Of a stretch of 40,836 bases of DNA, positions 19,757-28,417 are shown piece after piece. Source of the DNA: Arenibacter amylolyticus (GTDB taxonomy: Bacteria; Bacteroidota; Bacteroidia; Flavobacteriales; Flavobacteriaceae); contig NZ_MTAZ01000046.1 in the NCBI RefSeq assembly GCF_002150785.1, positions 1 through 40,836 of the forward strand, written 5' to 3'. Made by a program: the position numbers and the translations under genes. The notes below the pieces were generated by a model, which saw nothing but the letters and a program-made list of their open reading frames with translations, was not told the origin of the DNA and made no database searches. Position 1 is the first letter of the stretch. Each line of letters starts with the position of its first letter.

Positions 19757-21265
19757 ATGAAAATCTATAGAAAATTTATACGAGCTATAGCCGTCGTAAC
19801 CGCAATATCCTGCACTACGGCTTGTAGTGACTTTTTGGACGAAGAGGATGCATCTAACTTTACAACCGACACCTACTTTACAACGGCCGAACATGCCAAA
19901 AGCGCTGTTAATGGGATTTACGAACCCTTAATACCGATTACCAATAGTGGTTTTGGAGGGGGGCCATGGTTAATGTTGGAATTTGCTACTGGGTTGGCCA
20001 ACACCTCCTTGGGGCAGGCCACCAATATTTACCTAGTAAAAGATTTGATCAATAATTCCGACAATGGATATGGTAATACCTTCTGGACCGAATACTATAC
20101 CGGGATATCCAGAGCTAATTTAGCGATCGAAAAAATTCCTGAGATCAATATGGACGAAGCCGAAAAGCAGCGGTATTTGGCTGAAGCAAAATTCTTTAGG
20201 GCCTACTACTACTTTGGTTTAGTAAGAATGTTTGGAAACATCCCGCTAATTACCAACACCGTAGATTTATCTTCTGAACAGCTATACCCCGAACAAGCTT
20301 CCCCAGAGGCAGTTTACGACTTAATAGTAAGCGACCTTAAAGAAGCAGAAAGCGCCGGACTCCCTTGGAGGGACCTATCGGGGCGGGTATCCATGGGAGC
20401 GATAAAAACCTTGTTGGCAGACGTATATTTGACCATGGCGGGCTACCCATTACAGAAAACCGAAAACTATCAGCTTGCAGCCAACAAGGCTAAAGAAGTT
20501 ATTGACTCCGGGGAGTTCAGGCTTTTTGACACCTATGATGAGCTTCACGACCCTGCCACCAAAAACACTGGGGAATATATCTTTATGACCCAATTTGCAG
20601 CTAACATTCAGTCTGGGAATTGGCAGCCTGCTATATTGCCCTATAACCTAGGAATCTCGGCTTACTCTGCCCAAACAGGGGGCATCTTTTCTACCAACGA
20701 GTTTGCAAACTCCTATGAGGACGGTGATAAACGTGCTGAAGAAAAGCAGTTTTATTTTACCAGCTATTCCTTGGAGGCAGATCGCAATGACAGCATTAAT
20801 TTAGGAGCACCCTATATTTATAAGCTCTTTGATATTGCTGCTAATGAAGAGAGTGCCCAGTCTGACCTAAACTGGACCCTCTACAGGTATGCCGATGTAC
20901 TGCTAATGTATGCCGAAGCCGTAAATGAAGCTGAAGGCGGCCCCACTGCAGAGGCATATGCTGCAGTAAATCTAATTAGGGAGCGTGCAGAAATCCCGGA
21001 TTTGGCCGGACTTTCACAGGATGATTTCAGGACTGCTGTGAGAATTGAGCAGGTACACGAGCTAAGTTTTGAAAACCAAACTTGGTTTGATATGGTGCGG
21101 TGGAGAAAGGCCTACAACCCAGAAACCAATCAATTGGAGGATTTTGTGGGACACACTTTCTCTTACTTGCCCAATAAAGCTCTAACCGAAAGGGAATTAT
21201 TGTTTCCGATCCCTACTTCGGAAATGCAGAACAACCCTAATTTAACACAAAACACAGGGTACTAA
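19757..21265 (+). CDS. SusD-like surface glycan-binding lipoprotein 1
   Basis: This RagB/SusD-family lipoprotein has about 502 residues. The start ATG at 19757 gives MKIYRKFIRAIAVVTAISC followed by TTAC; the lipidated residue is most likely the Cys in TTACSDFLDEE. An earlier in-frame ATG at 19724 overlaps susC. Family features are the CSDFLDEE start, the RAYYYFGLVRMFGNIPLIT helical repeat segment and the C-terminal RYADVLLMYAEAVNEAEGG with ERELLFPIP near the end. It forms the lid of the SusC 1 transporter and selects the incoming glycan. A terminator hairpin lies 28 bp after the stop, so susC 1 and susD 1 form a two-gene transcript. Confidence 0.94.
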   Translation: MKIYRKFIRAIAVVTAISCTTACSDFLDEEDASNFTTDTYFTTAEHAKSAVNGIYEPLIPITNSGFGGGPWLMLEFATGLANTSLGQATNIYLVKDLINNSDNGYGNTFWTEYYTGISRANLAIEKIPEINMDEAEKQRYLAEAKFFRAYYYFGLVRMFGNIPLITNTVDLSSEQLYPEQASPEAVYDLIVSDLKEAESAGLPWRDLSGRVSMGAIKTLLADVYLTMAGYPLQKTENYQLAANKAKEVIDSGEFRLFDTYDELHDPATKNTGEYIFMTQFAANIQSGNWQPAILPYNLGISAYSAQTGGIFSTNEFANSYEDGDKRAEEKQFYFTSYSLEADRNDSINLGAPYIYKLFDIAANEESAQSDLNWTLYRYADVLLMYAEAVNEAEGGPTAEAYAAVNLIRERAEIPDLAGLSQDDFRTAVRIEQVHELSFENQTWFDMVRWRKAYNPETNQLEDFVGHTFSYLPNKALTERELLFPIPTSEMQNNPNLTQNTGY

Positions 21266-21292
21266 TCTAGTAAGATACCCAATACTATTTTA

Positions 21293-21330
21293 TAAGGCAT
21301 GGGGAGCTACTTCCCATGCCTTATTTTTAT
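21293..21330 (+). terminator. Rho-independent terminator after susD 1
   Basis: A 13-bp stem (21293-21305 with 21311-21323, one G-T pair) closes a 5-base loop; it is GC-rich in the centre (GGCATGGG/CCCATGCC) and is followed by ATTTTTATTT. It begins 28 bp after the susD stop. Confidence 0.85.
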
Positions 21331-21654
21331 TTGATCAATTTATAGTTATACCAAAAACAAAGCCTGGAAGCATATTACTTTGTCCTGTGCTCCAATTTTA
21401 GTTTTTATTAAAATAAGCATGCTGGAGGCAAAATACCTATCAATTTAAAACCATGAAGTTGTAGCAAAGCATGTGCTCAACCTGTATCTTGCCTCTCCAA
21501 TCATTGCGAAATAAACAATTGTTGCCATTTGTTAGGAAAAAGGGTAAGTCCAACTTTTACCCCAATCAGAAATAGATAAGAGTCAAGGGGTATTGGTGCA
21601 GAATCCTGACTACTAGGCATAAAACATTTAAATACAAACACCTTAAAACAAAAA

Positions 21655-21685
21655 GAATCCAGGAATTATCCAAATTCCTGGATTC
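21655..21685 (+). promoter_or_regulatory. Perfect 13-bp hairpin in the GH95 leader
   Basis: GAATCCAGGAATT (21655-21667) pairs perfectly with AATTCCTGGATTC (21673-21685) around a 5-base loop. It ends 16 bp before the GH95 start codon at 21702. It is preceded by an A-rich run and followed by CTTTAAATTT, so it could terminate or attenuate transcripts, mask translation, or act as an operator. Confidence 0.5.
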
Positions 21686-21701
21686 CTTTAAATTTGGACC
21701 A

Positions 21702-24083
21702 ATGAACACTATAAAATACGGCTATTTCAGCACCTTAATCGCGCTTGTCCTTTTCACCAGTTTTCACCTCCATAGCCAGGAGGAAACCGCATTAAAACTT
21801 TGGTACCAAGAGCCAGCAAAAAAGTGGATGACCGAAGCACTCCCTATTGGCAACGCCTATATGGGCGCTATGATCTTTGGAGCGGTGGAAGAGGAGCATA
21901 TCCAATTTAATGAAGAAACCCTATGGGCTGGCGGTAAGGGAGAATGGGAACAATACAACGGAGGAAACCGCGAAAACGCACATAAACACCTGCCAGAGGT
22001 TAGAAGATTACTTCAGGAAGGCAAGTATAACGAAGCCCATCAATTAGCTAATAAAGAACTAACGGGCATCATTAAAGGGACTAATGAACAGACAGGATGG
22101 ATAGGTTATGGCTCCTACCAGCCCTTTGGGGATGTCTTCGTAAGGCCAGAGCACAAAGGACAACCCAGCAATTATACCAGAACTCTAGATATTTCCAAAG
22201 CCCTTGCGACCGTTCAATATTCCGAAAATGGTATCGCCCATAAGCGTACCTACTTTGCCAATTACCCCAGCAGGACCCTCGTTTTCAAATATGAAAATAA
22301 CAGTCCGGAGGGAATTGACTACGTTATTAAGAAAACCACCGTCCATAAAAATACTACCACCGTACTACAAGGGAACCAACTAATCATGTCTGGCAGCCTG
22401 GAAAACAATGGGATGAAAATGGAAAGCAGGATGTTAATAGATACCGATGGTGGCAAGCTTACCTTTAAGGATGGGGAATTATTGATAACCGCTGCCAAGG
22501 AAGTGATCCTTTATCTAACCGCAGCAACGGATTATAAAAACGAATACCCTCATTACACGGGACGGGATTACAAGGCTTTAAACAAAAAGACAATCAATGC
22601 TTTAAAACAAAAAAGCTACAACCAGCTTATATCCGAACACATTGCGGATTACACCCGCTTATTTTCTAGGGTCCATTTTATATTGGAATCCGCGGACCAA
22701 GCCCATATTCCAACAGACAAAAGGCTACAAGCATACGCTGCCGGAAACGAGGACCCACAATTGGAAACCCTTTATTTTCAATACGGACGTTATCTGCTTA
22801 TCAGTAGTTCCAGGCCTGGCAGCATGCCTGCCAATCTCCAAGGAAAGTGGAATAATATGACGAATCCGCCTTGGGCCAGTGATTACCATGCCAATATCAA
22901 CATTCAAATGATTTACTGGCCAGCAGAAATCACCAACTTATCGGAAACCCATGAGCCACTAATAGATTATATAGACAAGCTGAGAGCCCCAGGACGTAAG
23001 TCGGCCAAGGATTTCTTCAATACGCGGGGGTGGATTGTCAATACTATGAACAACCCCTTTGGATTCACCGCTCCGGGATGGGATTTTCCTTGGGGCTTTT
23101 TCCCAGGGGGAGCTGCATGGTACGGAAGGCACGTATGGGACCATTATAAATTTTCAGGGGATGTGGATTACCTAAGGGAAAAAGGATATCCCATTATGAA
23201 AGAGGCTGCCCTATTCTGGTTAGATTACCTTACCAAGGACGAAGAGGGGTACTTGGTATCCTCTCCTTCCTATTCTCCCGAACACGGAGGTATTTCCACA
23301 GGGGCCTATATGGATATTCAAATTGCTTGGGATATTTTCTCCAATTGCATTAGCGCCACCGAGGTTTTAGGGGAAGACAAGGAATTTAGTGAAAAATTGA
23401 TCAAGGCAAAAGCGCAGCTATTACCGCTAAGAATTGGAAATTGGGGGCAGTTACAGGAATGGAAGGAAGATGTAGACGACCCTAATAACAAACATCGTCA
23501 TGTTTCCCATTTATATGCGCTGTACCCTGGAGACCAGATTAATTCTATACAAACCCCTAAATTATTGGATGCCGCCAGAGTTTCCCTAAATGCTAGGGGC
23601 GATGATGGCACCGGATGGTCCATAGGATGGAAAATTAATTTTTGGGCCCGTTTATTGGACGGAGACCGCGCCTATAAACTCATGAGGAGAGGCATGCAAT
23701 TGGTCCATGAGGATGGGGTGAATATGATGGACGGTGGTGGAGTCTACACCAATCTCCTATCCACTCATCCACCCTTTCAATTAGACGGCAATATGGGAGC
23801 AAGCTCAGGAATGGCAGAGATGCTTTTGCAATCCCATTCCGGAGAAATTCAACTATTGCCTGCGCTTCCAAAAGCTTGGCCTACTGGAAAAATTACTGGC
23901 TTAAAGGCAAGAGGCGGAATTCAAGTTGATTTAGTATGGAAGAATGGCACCTTATCCCAAGTGAGGATCCAGTCAGCCCAAGACCAAACAAAAAAGGTAA
24001 CTTACCAAGGACAAACTACAGAAATTCGGTTAAAGAAAAACAAAGCAGTGATTTTGAATCAGTATTTAAATCCGATGAATTAA
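21702..24083 (+). CDS. GH95 alpha-L-fucosidase, secreted
   Basis: This 793-residue GH95 enzyme has a Sec-type signal (the hydrophobic LIALVLFTSFHLHSQ region) and no lipobox, so it is likely periplasmic, in contrast with the lipoprotein GH95 of the minus-strand array. The N-terminal domain shows EALPIGNAYMGAMIFG and FNEETLWAGGKG. The active-site set is canonical: HANINIQMIYWPAE with His396, Asn398 and Asn400; SYSPEHGG with acid Glu527; FQLDGNMG with base Asp695. It would remove alpha-linked L-fucose from imported oligosaccharides. It has its own long spacer on both sides and a leader hairpin, so it may be separately transcribed. L-galactose specificity is possible but the conserved His argues for fucose. 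Confidence 0.93.
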   Translation: MNTIKYGYFSTLIALVLFTSFHLHSQEETALKLWYQEPAKKWMTEALPIGNAYMGAMIFGAVEEEHIQFNEETLWAGGKGEWEQYNGGNRENAHKHLPEVRRLLQEGKYNEAHQLANKELTGIIKGTNEQTGWIGYGSYQPFGDVFVRPEHKGQPSNYTRTLDISKALATVQYSENGIAHKRTYFANYPSRTLVFKYENNSPEGIDYVIKKTTVHKNTTTVLQGNQLIMSGSLENNGMKMESRMLIDTDGGKLTFKDGELLITAAKEVILYLTAATDYKNEYPHYTGRDYKALNKKTINALKQKSYNQLISEHIADYTRLFSRVHFILESADQAHIPTDKRLQAYAAGNEDPQLETLYFQYGRYLLISSSRPGSMPANLQGKWNNMTNPPWASDYHANINIQMIYWPAEITNLSETHEPLIDYIDKLRAPGRKSAKDFFNTRGWIVNTMNNPFGFTAPGWDFPWGFFPGGAAWYGRHVWDHYKFSGDVDYLREKGYPIMKEAALFWLDYLTKDEEGYLVSSPSYSPEHGGISTGAYMDIQIAWDIFSNCISATEVLGEDKEFSEKLIKAKAQLLPLRIGNWGQLQEWKEDVDDPNNKHRHVSHLYALYPGDQINSIQTPKLLDAARVSLNARGDDGTGWSIGWKINFWARLLDGDRAYKLMRRGMQLVHEDGVNMMDGGGVYTNLLSTHPPFQLDGNMGASSGMAEMLLQSHSGEIQLLPALPKAWPTGKITGLKARGGIQVDLVWKNGTLSQVRIQSAQDQTKKVTYQGQTTEIRLKKNKAVILNQYLNPMN

Positions 24084-24322
24084 ACGAGATTAATTGTAAA
24101 ATGGAAGGGATTTGAAAGGTATTGAACACTTTAAAACTATTAGGCAAATTTATAGGATCTAACACAGCAACATCCTTGCATATACCAATTTTGCCTAAAA
24201 CAATTGTTTGATGCAAAAAAATACCATAATAAGCCCCAATAGTGGTAGTGTAATCCTTTCTTTAGTTCTAAATTGCATAAAGGTTAAATTAAGAATTTAC
24301 AATTGAGTTTTGTGAACAAACA

Positions 24323-24356
24323 ATGGCACCTGCTCATAAGTGCCATAATTTTATTG
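24323..24356 (+). terminator. Terminator-like hairpin after GH95
   Basis: ATGGCAC (24323-24329) pairs with GTGCCAT (24340-24346) around a 10-base loop, followed by AATTTTATTG. The position, 240 bp past the GH95 stop, is unusually distant. Confidence 0.5.
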
Positions 24357-24365
24357 AGTTAGTTT

Positions 24366-24403
24366 AAGAAATCCGGAACCCCATTGGGGCATCCGGATTT
24401 CTT
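24366..24403 (+). terminator. Strong hairpin upstream of the GH95-like gene
   Basis: A 12-bp stem (AAGAAATCCGGA at 24366-24377 with TCCGGATTTCTT at 24392-24403) is capped by a second CCCC/GGGG stem. It is followed by TATTTCC. The outer stem resembles the GH95 leader hairpin at 21655-21685 (shared AATCC and GGA elements). Confidence 0.6.
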
Positions 24404-24528
24404 TATTTCCCTCCTACAAAAGCCTCTCAATTCCCTACCTATTGCCCACACCATTAGCTTGGCAACACCCCACTACCATAAAAAATCTCCTTCCCCCTTA
24501 AAAAAAATAAACTTAGTTTTTCCGAGGG

Positions 24529-24559
24529 TTGCTCTTTTCCTTCAGGTTAGGTATCTTGG
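24529..24559 (+). promoter_or_regulatory. Possible promoter for the GH95-like gene
   Basis: TTG at 24529-24531 is separated by 20 bp from TATCTTGG at 24552-24559, which partly matches TAnnTTTG. It lies about 90 bp before the ATG at 24647. It is a weak match and the only candidate seen. Confidence 0.25.
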
Positions 24560-24646
24560 GCGCTTTAATAATCAAAGTGTTAAGCTGTAAAATTCAATTA
24601 TAAACCTTATATAACCCGGGCAATCACAGTTTGCAAACCAATCCCA

Positions 24647-26944
24647 ATGAATCACAAAATACTATGTTCCCTACTTATCTTATGCTTACTTGTTAGTTGC
24701 AAGAAGAAGGAAAAGCATATAAAACTGGATCATATTCCACAATACGAACTTAAGTTTAACCAATTAGCCACTTCTTGGGACGAGGCCATTCCCTTAGGAA
24801 ATGCTACCGTAGGAGCTTTGATATGGGAAAAAAATGGAAAACTTCGCTTTTCGTTAGACCGTTCGGACCTATGGGATTTGCGTCCCATGGAAAATCTCAA
24901 CTTTAAGGATTATGGCTTCGATTGGGTAAAACAACAGTGGGAAAACAATACCTATCACAAGGTACAAGAACGTTATGACGAGCCTTACGATCTACTACCG
25001 GCACCCTCCAAAATTCCAGGGGGTTCCCTAGAGTTCGATATTAGTGGCTTGGGTGAGGTAGCATATGTAAAATTGAACTTAGCTACCGCCATCTGTGAGG
25101 TTAAATGGAAGAATGGAGCGGTCCTAAAAACTTTTGTACATGCTACAGAACCCGTAGGTTGGTATTCATTTGAGAACATCAATAGTGATTTAGACCCCAC
25201 CATTATTCCCCCACCTTATGTATCCTTACAACAGGCAGGAACTGAGGATCCGGTAACGGGACAAGACTTACGCAGGTTAGATTACGATGGTGGCAGGGTT
25301 ACACAAAAAGAGTATACCATCACTTATGACCAGCAGGGTTGGGAAGACTTTAGGTTTCAGGTACACACCCAATGGCAACCGAGTCCTACCCATCTAAAGG
25401 GGAGCTGGAGCATGAGCACCAAACAAAATGAGGGGGACACTACGGAAACCGCAACCCAAATAGTCGCCAACAGCCTTACAACAGGAATTGACTCCGCTAT
25501 GGCAAGTCACACTAAATGGTGGCACAATTTCTGGAAACAATCCGCTATCAAGGTGCCAGACCCCATCCTACAGAACCAATGGTATATGGAGCTATACAAA
25601 TTTGGATCGGCGGCAAGGCAAGATGCGCCTCCTATTTCACTACAAAGTGTGTGGACGGCAGACCATGGGAAGCTACCCCCGTGGAAGGGCGATTTCCATC
25701 ACGATCTAAATACCCAATTAAGTTATTGGCCTGCTTATACTGGGAATCAACTAGACCTGCAAAAGGGATTTTTGGATTGGATGACCACCTACAAGGCAAC
25801 ATTCAAAAAATACACCAAAGAGTTTTATGGCACCAATGGCTTAAACGTACCTGGGGTAACCACCTTAACGGGAGAACCTATGGGAGGTTGGATTCAGTAT
25901 TCCTTCGGACCTACCGTAGGGGCCTGGTTGGGGCAGCATTTTTATTTGCATTGGCGTTATTCCATGGACCGCGATTTCCTAAAAGAGGAAGCATATCCTT
26001 GGATCAGGGACGTTGCAATACATTTTGACGAATTATCCGAATTGGATGAAACCGGCCAAAGAAAACTTCCTTTGAGTTCTAGTCCAGAAATCCGAAACAA
26101 TACCCGCGAGGCTTGGTTTAACGACATCACCAATTTTGACCTTTCTCTAGTGAGATGGACCTATACCCATGCCGCTGAATTGGCCCTAGAGTTGGGATTA
26201 ACGGAGGAAGCCAACCGATGGAAGGCCTCACTAGAGGAGTGGCCAGATTTTGCCGTAAATGAGCAAGGCCTTATGGTGGCGCCCAGTTTGCCCTACCAAG
26301 AATCGCACCGTCATTTATCGCATCTAATGGCGATTCACCCCCTTGGTCTTATAGACGTTTCCAACGGAGAAGAGGATAAAGAAATAATAAGGAAGACCAT
26401 TGAAAATTTAGATCAAGTAGGAACAAGTCAATGGGTGGGATATTCTTTTAGTTGGCTGGCCAACTTAAAAGCTAGGGCCTTGGATGGAGAAGGTGCGGCA
26501 AAGGCCTTGAGAGATTTTGCCACTGCTTTTGTCCTTCCCAATAGTTTTCATGTAAACGGCGATCAATCCGGGACCGGTAAATCCAATTTAATCTACCGAC
26601 CATTCACCCTAGAAGGCAACTTTGCTTTTGCTGCCGGATTACAGGAAATGTTGATACAGAGCCATACGGGAACTGTCCATATTTTCCCGGCCATTCCCAA
26701 AAATTGGAAGGACGCGGAATTTTCCAAATTACGTGCGGAAGGTGCCTTTTTGGTATCCTCCAAACTGAAATCTGGAAATGTAAAATGGGTGTCCGTTGTT
26801 TCTGAAAAAGGAGGGGTATTCCGGTTAAAAAATCCTTTTTCCACACAACAAATTACTACGGAACCCAAGATGGAAATACAATGGGAAGGCGATGTTATGA
26901 TCCTCTCAATGAAACCTGGCCAAAAAATAGCGATTAGACCATAA
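24647..26944 (+). CDS. Divergent GH95-like glycoside hydrolase lipoprotein
   Basis: This 765-residue lipoprotein (MNHKILCSLLILCLLVSC, lipidated Cys18) has the overall GH95 plan: EAIPLGNATVGALIW at the N terminus, an alpha/alpha barrel and a C-terminal IQSHTGTVHIFPAIPKNW strand domain. The active-site block differs from the two standard GH95 enzymes here. Aligned on YWPA, it reads HHDLNTQLSYWPA: His351 is kept, the first Asn is Asp353, and Asn355 is kept. The acid Glu481 in SSSPE is kept. The base position is Glu656 in LEGNF instead of Asp. The usual LNEDxxWxGGP element is replaced by SLDRSDLWDLRP. It may act on a different sugar or linkage. Fold membership is seen in the sequence; specificity is unknown. 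Confidence 0.75.
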   Translation: MNHKILCSLLILCLLVSCKKKEKHIKLDHIPQYELKFNQLATSWDEAIPLGNATVGALIWEKNGKLRFSLDRSDLWDLRPMENLNFKDYGFDWVKQQWENNTYHKVQERYDEPYDLLPAPSKIPGGSLEFDISGLGEVAYVKLNLATAICEVKWKNGAVLKTFVHATEPVGWYSFENINSDLDPTIIPPPYVSLQQAGTEDPVTGQDLRRLDYDGGRVTQKEYTITYDQQGWEDFRFQVHTQWQPSPTHLKGSWSMSTKQNEGDTTETATQIVANSLTTGIDSAMASHTKWWHNFWKQSAIKVPDPILQNQWYMELYKFGSAARQDAPPISLQSVWTADHGKLPPWKGDFHHDLNTQLSYWPAYTGNQLDLQKGFLDWMTTYKATFKKYTKEFYGTNGLNVPGVTTLTGEPMGGWIQYSFGPTVGAWLGQHFYLHWRYSMDRDFLKEEAYPWIRDVAIHFDELSELDETGQRKLPLSSSPEIRNNTREAWFNDITNFDLSLVRWTYTHAAELALELGLTEEANRWKASLEEWPDFAVNEQGLMVAPSLPYQESHRHLSHLMAIHPLGLIDVSNGEEDKEIIRKTIENLDQVGTSQWVGYSFSWLANLKARALDGEGAAKALRDFATAFVLPNSFHVNGDQSGTGKSNLIYRPFTLEGNFAFAAGLQEMLIQSHTGTVHIFPAIPKNWKDAEFSKLRAEGAFLVSSKLKSGNVKWVSVVSEKGGVFRLKNPFSTQQITTEPKMEIQWEGDVMILSMKPGQKIAIRP

Positions 26945-27402
26945 GGTCCTAAAACGAAATCACTATTTAACAAACAGTCCTTCAAAATGAGGCACTTAGC
27001 CAACAATTCCGACTGAGTAGTTTGTTTAACAACAAGAAACTAGATAGGAAAATGGCGGAATTCACCTTTTTATTTCGCCATTTTCACTTTTAAATCATTC
27101 GTTTTCATCACCCTTTTCTTCCAAAACGATACTACACAAACAAGTTGGATTAGTCCAGAAATTTTTAATCTTAAGCTTAGCAATTATTGAGATGGAATAG
27201 CAGTATTAAGTGGCGTCTTAAGTTCTATTTTCATATCCAATTATTTTACTTTTATAATTGATAGAAATAATGAACTCCTGTATAACATTTCTATTATCCC
27301 AACGATCCAATCACAAAACCCATGATCATTTAAACCTATATTCATAGGTATTCCCTTCTCCTAATTTTCTATCTTTAAAACTACCAACCTATACGTTACC
27401 TA
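26945..27402. other. Intergenic region between the GH95-like gene and the esterase
   Basis: This 458-bp AT-rich stretch has no supportable gene. It contains the hairpin at 27048-27085. An imperfect inverted pair, TTAACAAAC near 26967 and GTTTGTTTAA near 27020, flanks the first 60 bp. Near the esterase start, CCTAT/ATAGG arms around 27335-27350 and TATCTTTA (27370-27377, 7 of 8 to TAnnTTTG) are possible promoter parts. Confidence 0.5.
27048..27085 (+). terminator. Terminator after the GH95-like gene
   Basis: GAAAATGGCGGAA (27048-27060) pairs with TTTCGCCATTTTC (27073-27085), with one G-T pair and a 12-base loop, followed by ACTTTTAAA. It starts about 100 bp after the stop at 26944. Confidence 0.7.
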
Positions 27403-28317
27403 ATGAAAGCATTATTTTTCTTTATAGCATATTTATGTACCATGACCAACTTTGCCCAAAACACCGTTCTACCGCTATGGCCGAAAACTATTCCAAATGC
27501 CATAGCAACTGATATTACCGAAGAAATTATTAAGGAGGATATCATAAGAATCTCCAAAGTACAGACGCCAACCATAGAAGTATACCTCCCCGCAAAAAAA
27601 ATTGCTACAGGACAGGCGGTACTTATATTCCCTGGTGGAGGTTATGGGATTTTGGCTTATGATTGGGAAGGAACCGATTTTGCCAAGCTTTTAAATTCCA
27701 AAGGCATTGCTGGTATAGTAGTAAAATATCGCCTTCCAAACACTCTATGGGCCACCGATAAACATAATGTACCCTTACAAGATGCGCAACGCGCTATGCG
27801 ATTGGTGCGTTCCAAGGCAACCGCATGGAATATTGATCCGGAAAACATTGGTATTATCGGATTTTCCGCCGGTGGGCATTTGGCCTCTACCCTGGGCACC
27901 CATTATAATGAAGTGGTTTATGCGAAACAGGATGCCATTGACCAACTAAGTGCACAACCCAATTTTATGGCCCTTGTCTACCCAGTGATAAGTATGGGCG
28001 ACCTAAATACCCATGGAGGATCTAGAAAGAATTTATTGGGTGAGCATCCATCCCAAAAATTGAAAGATCACTTTTCCAACGAATTTCATGTAACGGCCGA
28101 CACTCCTCCTACATTTTTGGTCCACGCGTCGGATGACACTGCAGTACCCGTAGAAAATAGCCTCCTTTTCTATGAAGCGCTGCGTAAAAACATGGTCGCC
28201 GTAGAAATGCATATTTATCCCACTGGCGGCCATGGCTTTGCCTTGGGATTAGAGAATCCTCATTTAGCTGGTTGGACCGACCTATGGGTAGGGTGGATGA
28301 CTGGGTTGAAACCTTGA
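27403..28317 (+). CDS. Secreted alpha/beta-hydrolase, probable carbohydrate O-acetylesterase
   Basis: This 304-residue protein has a signal peptide (MKALFFFIAYLCTMTNFAQ) and an alpha/beta-hydrolase fold of the BD-FAE/acetyl-xylan-esterase-like group. The oxyanion motif FPGGGYG comes first, then the nucleophile elbow GFSAGG with the catalytic Ser, then HASDDTAVP with the probable Asp and PTGGHGFAL with the His. Enzymes of this group remove acetyl or similar esters from plant and algal glycans. Fucoidans are often acetylated, so it would deacetylate the substrate to let fucosidases act; that role is inferred from its neighbours. It is convergent with the three-domain gene, with 100 bp between stops. 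Confidence 0.82.
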   Translation: MKALFFFIAYLCTMTNFAQNTVLPLWPKTIPNAIATDITEEIIKEDIIRISKVQTPTIEVYLPAKKIATGQAVLIFPGGGYGILAYDWEGTDFAKLLNSKGIAGIVVKYRLPNTLWATDKHNVPLQDAQRAMRLVRSKATAWNIDPENIGIIGFSAGGHLASTLGTHYNEVVYAKQDAIDQLSAQPNFMALVYPVISMGDLNTHGGSRKNLLGEHPSQKLKDHFSNEFHVTADTPPTFLVHASDDTAVPVENSLLFYEALRKNMVAVEMHIYPTGGHGFALGLENPHLAGWTDLWVGWMTGLKP

Positions 28318-28417
28318 TCCGCGCTGGGGTTGTTAGGTTTCGACTGCTACCGACTAGCTCTCGCCTTAGCTTTTGGGACGAGCGAGACTCCTGTCTGACG
28401 CCATCGTCATCGTACGC
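28318..28417. other. GC-richer convergent spacer with a short inverted repeat
   Basis: This 100-bp gap lies between two convergent stops. It is clearly richer in G and C than the other spacers. TCTCGC (28359-28364) faces GCGAGA (28382-28387) over a 17-base loop, and it contains GTTTCGACT, similar to GCTTCGACT read on the minus strand near 10430. It may be a degenerate interspersed repeat. No T-run terminator was seen. Confidence 0.4.

Larger units (their letters stand above)
21266..21701. other. Intergenic region between susD 1 and GH95
   Basis: This 436-bp stretch has no convincing gene. It holds the susD terminator at 21293-21330 and a perfect 13-bp inverted repeat at 21655-21685 just before the GH95 start. 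The roughly 320 bp between them is AT-rich with no recognised RNA or promoter consensus. A TAAATTTG string at 21689-21696 matches the -7 consensus but is only five bases from the start codon, so it is probably coincidental. Confidence 0.6.
24084..24646. other. Intergenic region between GH95 and the GH95-like gene
   Basis: This is 563 bp without a supportable gene. Two terminator-like hairpins lie at 24323-24346 and 24366-24403. The 240 bp before them could be a long 3' untranslated region or hold a small RNA, but no conserved RNA family was recognised. A possible promoter lies at 24529-24559 ahead of the next gene. Confidence 0.55.

Noticed and set aside
21689-21696. TAAATTTG as the GH95 promoter -7 box
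   Set aside because: It is only five bases from the start codon, which would leave no leader, and no -33 element was seen.
25516-26028. 170-codon open frame inside the GH95-like gene
   Set aside because: It lies wholly within a well-supported gene in another frame and shows no family motif.
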